The translations under genes were made by a program, and so were the position numbers. A model generated the notes under the pieces. That model saw only the letters and a program-made list of their open reading frames with translations, did not search any database and was not told the DNA's origin. This document shows, in pieces, positions 1-6,810 of a stretch of DNA of 11,921 bases. The stretch is from Acidobacteriota bacterium (GTDB lineage Bacteria; Acidobacteriota; Terriglobia; 20CM-2-55-15), in NCBI GenBank assembly GCA_003222755.1, contig QHXA01000145.1:2964-14884 (forward strand), read 5' to 3'. Within the stretch, counting starts at the first letter, position 1. The number at the start of each line of letters is the position of its first letter.

Positions 1-885
1 GAAGTCGAAGGCGAAGCGCTCGCCACACTGGTCGTGAACAAAATTCGCGGGACGTTGAAAGTAGCGGCTGTAAAAGCCCCCGCGTTTGGCGACCGCCGGA
101 AGGCGATCATGGAGGACGTCGCGATCCTCACTGGTGGACGGGCAATCACGGAAGACCTCGGAATCAAGCTCGAGAACGTGAGAGTCGAAGACCTGGGCCG
201 GGCGAAGAAGGTTGTTATCGACAAAGACAACACGACCATTGTGCAAGGCGCCGCCAAAAAGAGCGCGATCGAAGGCAGGATCAAACAAATCCGCACTCAG
301 ATCGAGGAGACCACTTCGGACTACGACCGCGAAAAACTCCAGGAGCGCCTGGCCAAGCTCGCCGGCGGTGTGGCCGTGATTCGAGTCGGTGCCGCGACCG
401 AGCTCGAAATGAAGGAGTTGAAAGCTCGCGTCGAAGATGCGCTGCATGCGACGAAGGCGGCAATCGAGGAAGGCGTCGTTCCGGGCGGCGGAACAGCCCT
501 GCTCCGAGCGCAGAAGGCGCTCGATAAGCTCGCGAAATCGGTGGAAGGCGACGTCCGCACAGGGACTCTGATCGTGCGTCGCGCCCTTGAGGAGCCCCTG
601 CGGATGATCGCCGAGAATGCCGGACATGATGGAGCAGTCCTCGTTGACAAAGTCCGCAATGAAACCAGCGTTTCCACGGGTTTTAATGCAGAAGAAGAGA
701 AGATTGAAGATCTCGTTGAAGCCGGTGTCATCGATCCCACGAAGGTCGTTCGCGTCGCGATCCAGAACGCCTCTTCCATCGCAGGTTTGCTGTTGACGAC
801 GGAGGCTTTGGTTAGCGAGCTGCCTGAAAAGAAGAAGGCTGGGCCGCCGATGGGCGGTGGCGGCGGCTACGAGGATTTCGACTAG
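1..885 (+). CDS. groEL: Chaperonin GroEL (Hsp60), C-terminal part, 5'-truncated by the window edge
   Basis: Large subunit of the cytoplasmic GroEL/GroES folding chamber, which encloses non-native proteins and refolds them by ATP-driven cycles. The frame is open from base 1 and starts in the family segment EVEGEALATLVVNKIRGTLK, which by comparison with E. coli GroEL lies near residue 252, so roughly the first 250 residues are missing. The remaining 294 residues cover part of the apical domain (KVAAVKAPAFGDRRKA), the intermediate segment (TSDYDREKLQERLAKLAGG) and the second equatorial part (GVVPGGGTALL). The ATPase aspartate of the ARVEDALHA motif (Asp398 in E. coli) is intact at 436-438. The tail is Gly-rich but ends GGGGGYEDFD rather than in the GGM repeats common in Proteobacteria. 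Stop TAG is at 883-885. A groES gene would be expected upstream but is not in view. The assignment is essentially certain. Confidence 0.98.
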   Translation, partial: EVEGEALATLVVNKIRGTLKVAAVKAPAFGDRRKAIMEDVAILTGGRAITEDLGIKLENVRVEDLGRAKKVVIDKDNTTIVQGAAKKSAIEGRIKQIRTQIEETTSDYDREKLQERLAKLAGGVAVIRVGAATELEMKELKARVEDALHATKAAIEEGVVPGGGTALLRAQKALDKLAKSVEGDVRTGTLIVRRALEEPLRMIAENAGHDGAVLVDKVRNETSVSTGFNAEEEKIEDLVEAGVIDPTKVVRVAIQNASSIAGLLLTTEALVSELPEKKKAGPPMGGGGGYEDFD

Positions 886-903
886 CCCTAACCTAAAGAA
901 CCG

Positions 904-961
904 GCCACAAACAGGCACAAAACGCACAAAGATCTTTGTGAATTTTGTGCCTTTTTGTGGC
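904..961. terminator. 58-bp near-perfect dyad, probable bidirectional terminator between convergent genes
   Basis: Two 29-base arms (904-932 and 933-961) are inverted copies with only three mismatches and no loop. The centre reads CACAAAGATCTTTGTG. Each arm carries three CACAAA (or TTTGTG) words spaced 9-10 bp apart, at 906, 916 and 925 on the left and 935, 944 and 954 on the right. The dyad starts 18 bp after the groEL stop, and its last base falls in the stop codon of the convergent zinc-ribbon gene. The core stem is followed by T-rich sequence in both directions, which suits a two-way intrinsic terminator. There is no clean uninterrupted U-tract, and the order is more regular than a terminator needs, so it could instead be a dispersed palindromic repeat or a protein-binding array. 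Confidence 0.6.
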
Positions 962-1572
962 TATCCCGTTTGCGCGGTTCGCTGTTTGTTCAGAACCGCC
1001 ACTGTCAATATTCCACCAATCATTGCGAACAGAGACCACATCAAAACATAAGAAAAGAATGTGAACAGAACCGTCGCTGCGGAAATTTCACCCGACGCGA
1101 CTCGAATCATCCAATCCCGCATCGGACCTTCAATGCCAAGCTGGCGAAACAGATCTTCCAGTTGCTGTTGCTGTGACTGGAAGAAACGAGCTGAGATTAT
1201 CTGCACCGGGATATGGACCACAGTCCCGACGATTGCGCCAAATAACCCGCTCAGCACGCCCACAAATGCACCATCGCCGTAGGTGATCCCTGAAGGGCGC
1301 TGCCTCGTTAGCAGCATTGCCGCGATGCCTCCCCCGAGAAGAACCCACATGCAACAAAGACAATTGGCTGCGCTGATGAATGGTAAGGAAGAGAGCAGGC
1401 CCAAAAACATGCCGCCGGCCAGCGCAGGTTGAATGAAGTCCAGCGCCGGTTGTACGGCGTTCTGTGATGGTGAAACCGGTTGCGTCTCCACCGGCTGGAC
1501 AGGGGTGCCGCACTGCGGACAGAAGCTCGCATGATCCGGCAAATTTGCCCCGCATTCGTTACACTGCGTCAC
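961..1572 (-). CDS. Zinc-ribbon membrane protein of unknown function
   Basis: A 203-residue protein with an N-terminal zinc ribbon: Cys4-x2-Cys7, ten residues, Cys18-x2-Cys21 (CNECG and CPQCG knuckles). A Pro/Gln-rich linker (about 25-48) follows. Three hydrophobic stretches are visible: about 52-88, probably two helices and containing a CLCC cluster at 71-74; 101-127, Gly-rich; and 165-195. Between the last two lies a soluble Gln-rich segment (about 130-160). The start is GTG (1570-1572), fixed by the zinc-ribbon cysteines right after it; no in-frame ATG precedes the ribbon. It overlaps the end of the DUF2085-like gene by 14 bp, so translation is probably coupled. The architecture, a cytosolic zinc ribbon on a small polytopic membrane protein, is common in bacterial hypothetical proteins, and no specific function can be assigned. 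The gene ends at the dyad shared with groEL. Confidence 0.85.
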   Translation of the reverse strand: MTQCNECGANLPDHASFCPQCGTPVQPVETQPVSPSQNAVQPALDFIQPALAGGMFLGLLSSLPFISAANCLCCMWVLLGGGIAAMLLTRQRPSGITYGDGAFVGVLSGLFGAIVGTVVHIPVQIISARFFQSQQQQLEDLFRQLGIEGPMRDWMIRVASGEISAATVLFTFFSYVLMWSLFAMIGGILTVAVLNKQRTAQTG

Positions 1573-1957
1573 GGATTTCCTCGACCGCCAGTCTCACAAA
1601 GGGCGCCGCGGACAAGCCAACGAGAACGCCGCAAATGGAACGCAGTAGGGCAGCATCAAGGATCAGGCGGGCAAACACGAACTCGCACAACATCAGCAGA
1701 AGCGATATGCGCAGCCAGCGGACATTAGCCTTCAGGCCGAACCATAGCGATACGGTAAATGCGAAGTAGATCGAAGCGCATCGGATACAGACGGCGAGCG
1801 GTTCTCCCGCCAGATACCAGGACCGTGACGGATCTTGATGACAGATCCTGGAAAAGAAGTCGTACACTCCGGACAAGCCAAGCAGTGGCGCTGCGATGAT
1901 GCTCAAGCACCACAGCGTGGAACTGGCTAACAAAGCGAGATACATCTTGTTCTTCAC
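1559..1957 (-). CDS. DUF2085-like small membrane protein
   Basis: A 132-residue integral membrane protein with hydrophobic helices at about 8-28, 58-76, 83-101 and 103-122. It matches the pattern I associate with DUF2085: a CHQ motif (39-41) followed by an Arg-Ser turn (45-46) and then a C-x2-C-x3-Y signature (Cys57, Cys60, Tyr64; CIRCASIY here, usually CARCTGIY). The three conserved cysteines suggest metal or redox chemistry at the membrane, but the family function is unknown. The start is GTG (1955-1957). An in-frame ATG four codons later (1943-1945) is a plausible alternative, and no strong ribosome site separates the two. The gene lies 19 bp downstream of the serS stop and overlaps the zinc-ribbon gene by 14 bp, so co-transcription from serS is likely. 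Family assignment is from the motif only. Confidence 0.82.
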   Translation of the reverse strand: MKNKMYLALLASSTLWCLSIIAAPLLGLSGVYDFFSRICHQDPSRSWYLAGEPLAVCIRCASIYFAFTVSLWFGLKANVRWLRISLLLMLCEFVFARLILDAALLRSICGVLVGLSAAPFVRLAVEEIRDAV

Positions 1958-1976
1958 GGTCGTTTGTTAAGGACCT

Positions 1977-3263
1977 TCAGATGACACTTTCCGGCCGGAT
2001 CACCGTTTGCCCATCAACATAGGGTTGGAGTGCTCCAGGAACAGCAACCGTGCCATCCTTTTGCTGGTAATTCTCCACGATTGCGATCCAGGTCCTTCCA
2101 ACCGCTAGTCCGGAGCCATTCAAAGTATGAACAAACCGGACCTTCTCGCCGGCCCTTGGCCGATACTTTATGTTTGCGCGCCGCGCTTGAAAAGCATCGA
2201 AATTGCTGCACGAAGAAACCTCGCGATAGGCGTTCTGCCCAGGAAGCCACACTTCGATGTCATAGCTCTTGGATGCGGCAAAACTCATGTCACCCGTCGA
2301 ATGGATAACAACACGGTACGCCAACTTGAGCCGTTTCAGAATTTCTTCGGCGTCGCCAACTAAGGATTCGAGTTCCGCATTCGAATCTTCAGGCCGCGTG
2401 AATTTAACAAGTTCGACCTTGTTGAATTGATGCTGACGGAAAATTCCGCGAACGTCCTTGCCGTAAGAACCTGCTTCGCTGCGGAAACACGGTGAATAGG
2501 CCGCGAATTTAATCGGCAATCGTTGCCCATCAAGGATGTCATCGCGGTAGATGTTCGTGACCGGAACTTCCGCCGTTGGAATAAGGTAGTAGTCGGTATC
2601 GCGAACTTTGAACAAGTCCTCTTCGAACTTCGGCAAATTGCTCGTACCGAAAAGGCTGTTCGAATTTGCCATAAATGGGGGAACGATTTCCTTGTAGCCG
2701 TGCTCTTTCGTGTGAATGTCCAACATGAAGTTGATCAGCGCGCGTTCCAGGCGGGCGCCGGCGCCTGCCAGCAGAGGAAAACGAGAGCCGGTAATCTTGG
2801 TCGCGCGTTCCAGATCTAGTATCCCAAGCGGGGGGCAAAGATCCCAATGTGCTTTCGGCTCGAAATCAAAACTTGGAAGCTCGCCGACGCGCCGGACCTC
2901 TACGTTTTGCTCATCGGTCAGACCGATCGGCACCGCCGGGTCGGGCAAGTTCGGGATCGTTGAAACAAACTGGAAAACCTTCTCTTCGACGGTCCGCAGC
3001 GCCTCTTCTTTGTCTTTGATCTGCTGCGACACGGCCTTTAGCTGGTTGCGTTTTTCGCTGATGTCCTTTACTTCCCGCGCCAGCTTGGCTAGCTCCTCGG
3101 ACCCCTTCTTACTGACTTGTCGGAGACGTTCGAGCTCCACAATGATATTTTTGCGCTCACCGTCCAACCGCTGAAACGTCTCTGTGTCGAGCGAAAAACC
3201 CCGGCTGGCTAGGCGATCGTGAGCGACGTTGACATTTTCACGTAAATAGGCCAGATCGAGCAT
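1977..3263 (-). CDS. serS: Seryl-tRNA synthetase
   Basis: Class II aminoacyl-tRNA synthetase that charges tRNA-Ser (and tRNA-Sec) with serine in the cytoplasm; it acts as a homodimer. The 428-residue length is normal. The N-terminal tRNA-binding arm is a charged antiparallel coiled coil (about 25-100). Catalytic motifs are in order: the motif 1 region with RFPLLAGAGARLERALINFM (161-180), the serine-binding TAE element in IPTAEVP (228-234), motif 2 with FRSEAGSYGKDVRGIFRQHQF split around 260-280, and motif 3 GSGLAVGRTWIAIVENYQ (383-400). The ATG start (3261-3263) has a GGGAG ribosome site (complement of 3273-3277) nine bases upstream. Two membrane-protein genes follow on the same strand. A structured leader lies directly upstream; I could not identify a clear -35/-10 pair for this gene. 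All key motifs are intact. Confidence 0.98.
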   Translation of the reverse strand: MLDLAYLRENVNVAHDRLASRGFSLDTETFQRLDGERKNIIVELERLRQVSKKGSEELAKLAREVKDISEKRNQLKAVSQQIKDKEEALRTVEEKVFQFVSTIPNLPDPAVPIGLTDEQNVEVRRVGELPSFDFEPKAHWDLCPPLGILDLERATKITGSRFPLLAGAGARLERALINFMLDIHTKEHGYKEIVPPFMANSNSLFGTSNLPKFEEDLFKVRDTDYYLIPTAEVPVTNIYRDDILDGQRLPIKFAAYSPCFRSEAGSYGKDVRGIFRQHQFNKVELVKFTRPEDSNAELESLVGDAEEILKRLKLAYRVVIHSTGDMSFAASKSYDIEVWLPGQNAYREVSSCSNFDAFQARRANIKYRPRAGEKVRFVHTLNGSGLAVGRTWIAIVENYQQKDGTVAVPGALQPYVDGQTVIRPESVI

Positions 3264-3279
3264 GGTTTGAAACTCCCGG

Positions 3280-3301
3280 TGTCAGCGTGGTGTTAGCGTG
3301 G
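3280..3301. repeat. Two tandem copies of an 11-bp unit in the serS leader
   Basis: TGTCAGCGTGG (3280-3290) is followed directly by TGTTAGCGTGG (3291-3301), identical at 10 of 11 positions. The second copy contains one arm of the adjacent inverted repeat (3293-3299). In the serS transcript the first copy (ACGCUGA) could compete with the second (ACGCUAA) for the same upstream partner, with one G-U wobble. The unit lies 17-38 bases before the serS start codon. Confidence 0.8.
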
Positions 3302-3372
3302 GGGGACCGGCCCGTCGTAAGGAGGCCGCGAAGCGGTGTACCGAAACTTCGGGACGGTGGGCCCGACGCTAA
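3293..3372 (-). other. Branched inverted-repeat structure in the serS 5' leader
   Basis: An 80-base element with nested complementarity. The outer arms are a perfect 7-bp pair (TTAGCGT 3293-3299 with ACGCTAA 3366-3372). A second stem pairs CCGTC (3312-3316) with GACGG (3353-3357), with partly paired G/C-rich sequence between. Two small internal hairpins sit inside: CCGC-GAA-GCGG (3326-3336) and CCGAA-AC-TTCGG (3341-3352). The fold is cloverleaf-like. It lies between serS and any upstream minus-strand promoter, so it would be in the serS leader; the plus-strand promoter starts beyond it. It could be a regulatory RNA leader or an intergenic repeat. I found no match to a T-box: no convincing specifier loop or conserved antiterminator sequence. 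Confidence 0.5.
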
Positions 3373-3401
3373 GAAGATGGTAGCAAAAACGGCCTAATGC
3401 C

Positions 3402-3429
3402 TTGACTGTAAAACCACTAATGTTATGAT
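3402..3429 (+). promoter_or_regulatory. Sigma-70 type promoter for the GWxTD gene
   Basis: TTGACT (3402-3407) and TATGAT (3424-3429) are separated by 16 bp. Each hexamer differs from consensus at one position. Transcription would start near 3436, giving a 5' leader of about 46 bases before the ATG at 3482. The surrounding AT-rich stretch (about 3373-3445) stands out from the GC-rich neighbourhood. This is the only strong promoter seen for the plus-strand run. Confidence 0.75.
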
Positions 3430-3471
3430 GTTTAGTCGTTAATAGTTGCGGATGCTTACCAGTTTCCACTC

Positions 3472-3477
3472 GAGGTG
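3472..3477 (+). promoter_or_regulatory. Ribosome binding site deciding the start of the GWxTD gene
   Basis: GAGGTG is followed by four T and then ATG at 3482. This favours 3482 over the in-frame upstream TTG (3446) and ATG (3452), which have no comparable site. It also places the signal peptide directly at the N-terminus. Confidence 0.75.
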
Positions 3478-3481
3478 TTTT

Positions 3482-5155
3482 ATGAGGCCAAGGGGGATCC
3501 TTCTTGCCCTGACTTCCGTGTTTCTTCTGACGTCTTCGGCATCGGTTCTTGGTCAGAAGAAGAGCGATCCTAAAAAGGAAGAAGTTAAGAAACAGCAGGA
3601 CGCAAAGAAAAAGGAAGATCCTAAGGACAAGGCGAGGTCTCGCGCGTTAGAAGACGCCAGCAAGGCGCTTAAGAAATGGATTGATGAGGACGTCGCCTAC
3701 GTCATCACGAACGAAGAGCGGGCGACATGGAAGAACCTGAAAACCGATGAAGAACGCGAGAGCTTTATCGAATCGTTCTGGCTGCGCCGAGATCCCACAC
3801 CAGATACGATCGACAACGAATTCAAAGACGACCATTACGAACGTATCGCGTACTCGAACGAGCACTTCGCTTCAGGAATACCCGGCTGGAAAACCGACCG
3901 TGGCCGTATTTACATCATGTACGGCAAGCCTGATGAAATTGAATCCCATCCATCCGGAGGAACGTACGACAGACCGATCGAAGAAGGCGGTGGCACTACC
4001 AGCACCTTCCCCTTCGAAATATGGCGATACCGGTATATTGAAGGGATCGGAAATGAAGTCCTGCTGGAGTTCGTCGATCCATCGATGTCGGGCGAGTACC
4101 GGATGACCATTGATCCGAGCGAAAAGGATGCGCTGCTACACGTGCCGGGAGCGGGCTTGACCTGGTATGAGCAGTTCTACGGAGTCGACAAGGCAGAACG
4201 ACTGAACCGTGATGGCGCTTCGGTTGGGAATCCCTTGGGCAACACCTCGCGAGTGAATCCGTTTGACCGGCTGCAGTTGATGGCGGACATCTTTAAGCCA
4301 CCCGAGATTAAATACAAAGATCTGGAAGCAGTCATCACAACGCGACTGTCGTACAACGTATTGCCTTTTAATTGGCGAACCGATTTTGTGCGTGTCACTG
4401 AAGACACGGTTCTCACGCCCGTTACACTTCTTTTGCAAAACAAAGATCTGGCCTGGCAGGAGCAGGATGGCGTCCACAGCTTTACCGGGCATGTACTGAT
4501 CAAGGTTACCGGCGTGAATGGCCGGCCTGCCCCAGGCGGCACGGTCGAAGACAATATCGAGTTGAAGATTCCGGATTCGCTGTTCAAGCAGCAACTCGAA
4601 GGTGTCTCCCTCTATCAAAAGGTTATTCCACTTCGGCCTGGCCTCTACAAGATCGACATCGTCATTAAGGACGTGAACAGCGGGAACGTTGGCGTGATCA
4701 ACCACAATTTGCCTGTGCCGCGATTTCCTGACGAAAAACTGACAGTGAGTTCGTTGATTTTGGCAGATCGTGTGGAGAGTCTTCCTCCAAGTCAGGTCGG
4801 ATCTGGCGCATTTATTCTCGGCGGTAACAAGGTCCGCCCAAGCGTGAATGGCGAATTCAAGAAAGATCGCGAGAAGGAACTGAATCTCTGGTTCCAGGTC
4901 TACAATCTGAAACTTGACGAAGCGACCAAGAAGCCTTCGGCGACAGTGGAAATGATATTCACGAAGAATAATCAGGAAGTGAAAAAAATCGTTGAACAGT
5001 CGTCCGAATTGTCGAACGCGGCGGCGCAAATGACGGTGATCAAAACGCTGCCACTGTCAGACTTTGAGCCTGGCCAATATTCGGTTCAGGTCAAAATTAC
5101 CGACAATTTGACGAAAGACGTTATGTTAGCGAAAGACAACTTTACGATTCGTTGA
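3482..5155 (+). CDS. Exported GWxTD-domain protein
   Basis: A 557-residue exported protein of unknown function, likely periplasmic or cell-surface. The chosen ATG gives a typical signal peptide: MRPRG, a hydrophobic core (about 6-23) and a likely cleavage after Gly24 (VLG/Q). A strongly Lys/Glu/Asp-rich linker follows (about 26-52). Next comes the conserved GWxTD region (about 65-210): KWIDEDVAYVIT, the ERESFIESFWLRRDPTPDT block (91-109), the name-giving GWKTDRGRIYIMYGKPDEIE (135-154), and the FPFEIWRYRY and LLEFVDP strands. The remainder (about 265-557) is beta-rich, and its last 30 residues (DFEPGQYSVQVKITD, from 527) look like an Ig/FN3-like strand pattern. The gene has its own promoter and ends 14 bp before the next start, so it probably forms an operon with the barrel gene. 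The family is recognised with confidence; its biochemical role is not known to me. Confidence 0.9.
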   Translation: MRPRGILLALTSVFLLTSSASVLGQKKSDPKKEEVKKQQDAKKKEDPKDKARSRALEDASKALKKWIDEDVAYVITNEERATWKNLKTDEERESFIESFWLRRDPTPDTIDNEFKDDHYERIAYSNEHFASGIPGWKTDRGRIYIMYGKPDEIESHPSGGTYDRPIEEGGGTTSTFPFEIWRYRYIEGIGNEVLLEFVDPSMSGEYRMTIDPSEKDALLHVPGAGLTWYEQFYGVDKAERLNRDGASVGNPLGNTSRVNPFDRLQLMADIFKPPEIKYKDLEAVITTRLSYNVLPFNWRTDFVRVTEDTVLTPVTLLLQNKDLAWQEQDGVHSFTGHVLIKVTGVNGRPAPGGTVEDNIELKIPDSLFKQQLEGVSLYQKVIPLRPGLYKIDIVIKDVNSGNVGVINHNLPVPRFPDEKLTVSSLILADRVESLPPSQVGSGAFILGGNKVRPSVNGEFKKDREKELNLWFQVYNLKLDEATKKPSATVEMIFTKNNQEVKKIVEQSSELSNAAAQMTVIKTLPLSDFEPGQYSVQVKITDNLTKDVMLAKDNFTIR

Positions 5156-5169
5156 GTAGCAGACAAACG

Positions 5170-6810
5170 ATGCGAACAATTCGGAAAGGATTTGCGGTAA
5201 CCGCTGTTTTGATTGCCGGAGTTGTTCTCTACCCGCTTATTGCTGGTGCTGCAAACGACCTCGCCACCATCAACGGCCGCGTTCGTGATTCCGGCGGTAG
5301 CCCAATCGCGGGGGCGTTGGTAATCGCAGTTGCGGCATCGCCCGTTCTACCCGAACGAATCGCCCTTACCGACCGGGACGGTGTTTTCTCGATCGCGAAC
5401 CTGTTTGCGGGCGAATACACCGTCAAGATATCCATGCCAAAGTTCCTGCCCGCGCTCAAACAGGGGATTCAACTCAATGCGGGTGGAACGGCGGTTCTGA
5501 CGGTGAATTTGCAGAACGCGATTGATGTCGTTCGCCGGACTATCTCGCGTGACAAGCCGCAATCCGAGGACATTGTGTGGACGCTTCGGAGTTCGCGATC
5601 GACACAACCTGTTCTTCGAATCGCCGAAGGACCACATAAAACAGAACCCTTGAAGCCGATCATTGGCCCAGATTACACGGGCTACTTTCAACTCTACTCG
5701 ACCTCGGTGGAAACGACTTCAGGAACCATGGAAGGTGTCGGGTCTCAGTTTTCGGTGACCATGCCGCTCGATCCCAGTTCGAAGGTAACGGTACATGGGC
5801 AGTACAACGAATCCCCGCTCCAGCCACGTGGCATCGGCGCTTCTTACGATTTTGTTCCGGCGATCAGGCACAAAGCTGCTGTCGGCGTGAACGTCCGCCA
5901 GGGAGCGCTGTTCGCTGATCCATTGCAATCGGATTCCTTGCGGGAAGTGCAACTCAAGTACGGCGAGGATTTCCAATGGACCGATCACTTGGTGCTGAAC
6001 TATGGCGCTGAAGTCGGGCGTGCCGGCGCTGTGACGGGAACAACCTACCTCCGTCCCCGCTTCGGAATTTCTTGGGTTCCTGAGAGGCGCACGACGATAA
6101 CGGTGGCCGCATCCTCACAGGCGCCTTCTACGGCGGATGATCCGGTGCGAGGCAAAGAATATTATGACCGGGCCATTTTAGTTCCGCCTGCCCTTGAACG
6201 ATATTCACATGCCGAAACCGGCATGACGCACATTTTCGGGGACGGGTTGGAGTTCAGTACAGCCCTATTCCGAGATCGAAGGGATACCGAAGCATTGTTC
6301 GTCAGTACGGCAGAAGGTCGTCACGGAATCTTGATTCTGGACACGAGCAACACTCCATCTGAAGGCGTTCGAATGAATGTAAACCGCCGGCAATTCCGGA
6401 ATTTCGACGTGGGACTCGGCTATACGCGGGTCAACGGACTTGGGATCAGCCGCGACGCCGCCACATTCGACGACATGCGAAATCAGCTGGTAAAGCGATG
6501 CTTCCAAAGTGTTGCCGCTCGGTTTAAAGCCGATGTCGATGCGACTCAGACGGAAATCACCGCGGTGTACCGATGGACTTCTGCTTTCGCCGCTTCGCAT
6601 CTCGATCCCTACCAACGAATGATGGAGTACAATGACCCGACTCTGAGTCTTTCTATCGCCCAGAACCTGCCAACATGGCGGATGTTTCCTGGAAAGGTTC
6701 AGGCCATTTTGGATGCCCGGAACCTGCTCGATCAGTCCTTCGGAGCCCCCAGAGCACAAGCCGGACAATACCCGCGATTGGTCAAAGGCGGGATCAACAT
6801 CAAGTTCTGA
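5170..6810 (+). CDS. Outer-membrane beta-barrel protein with carboxypeptidase-regulatory-like domain (TonB-receptor-like, no plug seen)
   Basis: A 546-residue protein predicted to sit in the outer membrane. Residues 1-28 form a signal peptide (basic MRTIRK, hydrophobic 9-25, AGAA cleavage region). Residues about 33-117 match the carboxypeptidase-regulatory-like Ig fold: INGRVRDSGGSPIAGALV, LTDRDGVFSIANLFAGEYTVKI, then LNAGGTAVLTVNL. A linker (about 118-180) leads to alternating amphipathic strands up to the C-terminus, which ends GGINIKF with a terminal Phe, as in Bam-dependent barrels. I see no TonB plug domain, and the length is well below a typical TonB-dependent receptor. Start: ATG 5170 was preferred over the in-frame TTG at 5152, which overlaps the previous stop; neither has a strong ribosome site. 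It probably shares a transcript with the GWxTD gene. Substrate and function are unknown. Confidence 0.82.
   Translation: MRTIRKGFAVTAVLIAGVVLYPLIAGAANDLATINGRVRDSGGSPIAGALVIAVAASPVLPERIALTDRDGVFSIANLFAGEYTVKISMPKFLPALKQGIQLNAGGTAVLTVNLQNAIDVVRRTISRDKPQSEDIVWTLRSSRSTQPVLRIAEGPHKTEPLKPIIGPDYTGYFQLYSTSVETTSGTMEGVGSQFSVTMPLDPSSKVTVHGQYNESPLQPRGIGASYDFVPAIRHKAAVGVNVRQGALFADPLQSDSLREVQLKYGEDFQWTDHLVLNYGAEVGRAGAVTGTTYLRPRFGISWVPERRTTITVAASSQAPSTADDPVRGKEYYDRAILVPPALERYSHAETGMTHIFGDGLEFSTALFRDRRDTEALFVSTAEGRHGILILDTSNTPSEGVRMNVNRRQFRNFDVGLGYTRVNGLGISRDAATFDDMRNQLVKRCFQSVAARFKADVDATQTEITAVYRWTSAFAASHLDPYQRMMEYNDPTLSLSIAQNLPTWRMFPGKVQAILDARNLLDQSFGAPRAQAGQYPRLVKGGINIKF

Noticed and set aside
321..779. 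Antisense frame (152 codons) in groEL, rich in Ser/Arg/Ala
   Set aside because: Complement of a highly conserved GroEL region; the low-complexity Ser/Arg text is typical of antisense frames.
3264..3372. T-box riboswitch in front of serS
   Set aside because: The gene type fits, but the leader is short and I could find neither a stem I with a serine specifier nor the conserved T-box antiterminator sequence. It is kept only as an unassigned structured leader.
3446..3481. Earlier TTG (3446) or ATG (3452) start for the GWxTD gene
   Set aside because: These add a polar stretch ahead of the signal peptide and have no ribosome site, whereas ATG 3482 has GAGGTG at good spacing.
4136..5029. Long antisense open frame (297 codons) inside the GWxTD gene
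   Set aside because: The opposite strand encodes a clear GWxTD protein with conserved motifs. The antisense product shows no domain, no signal and a composition typical of a shadow frame.
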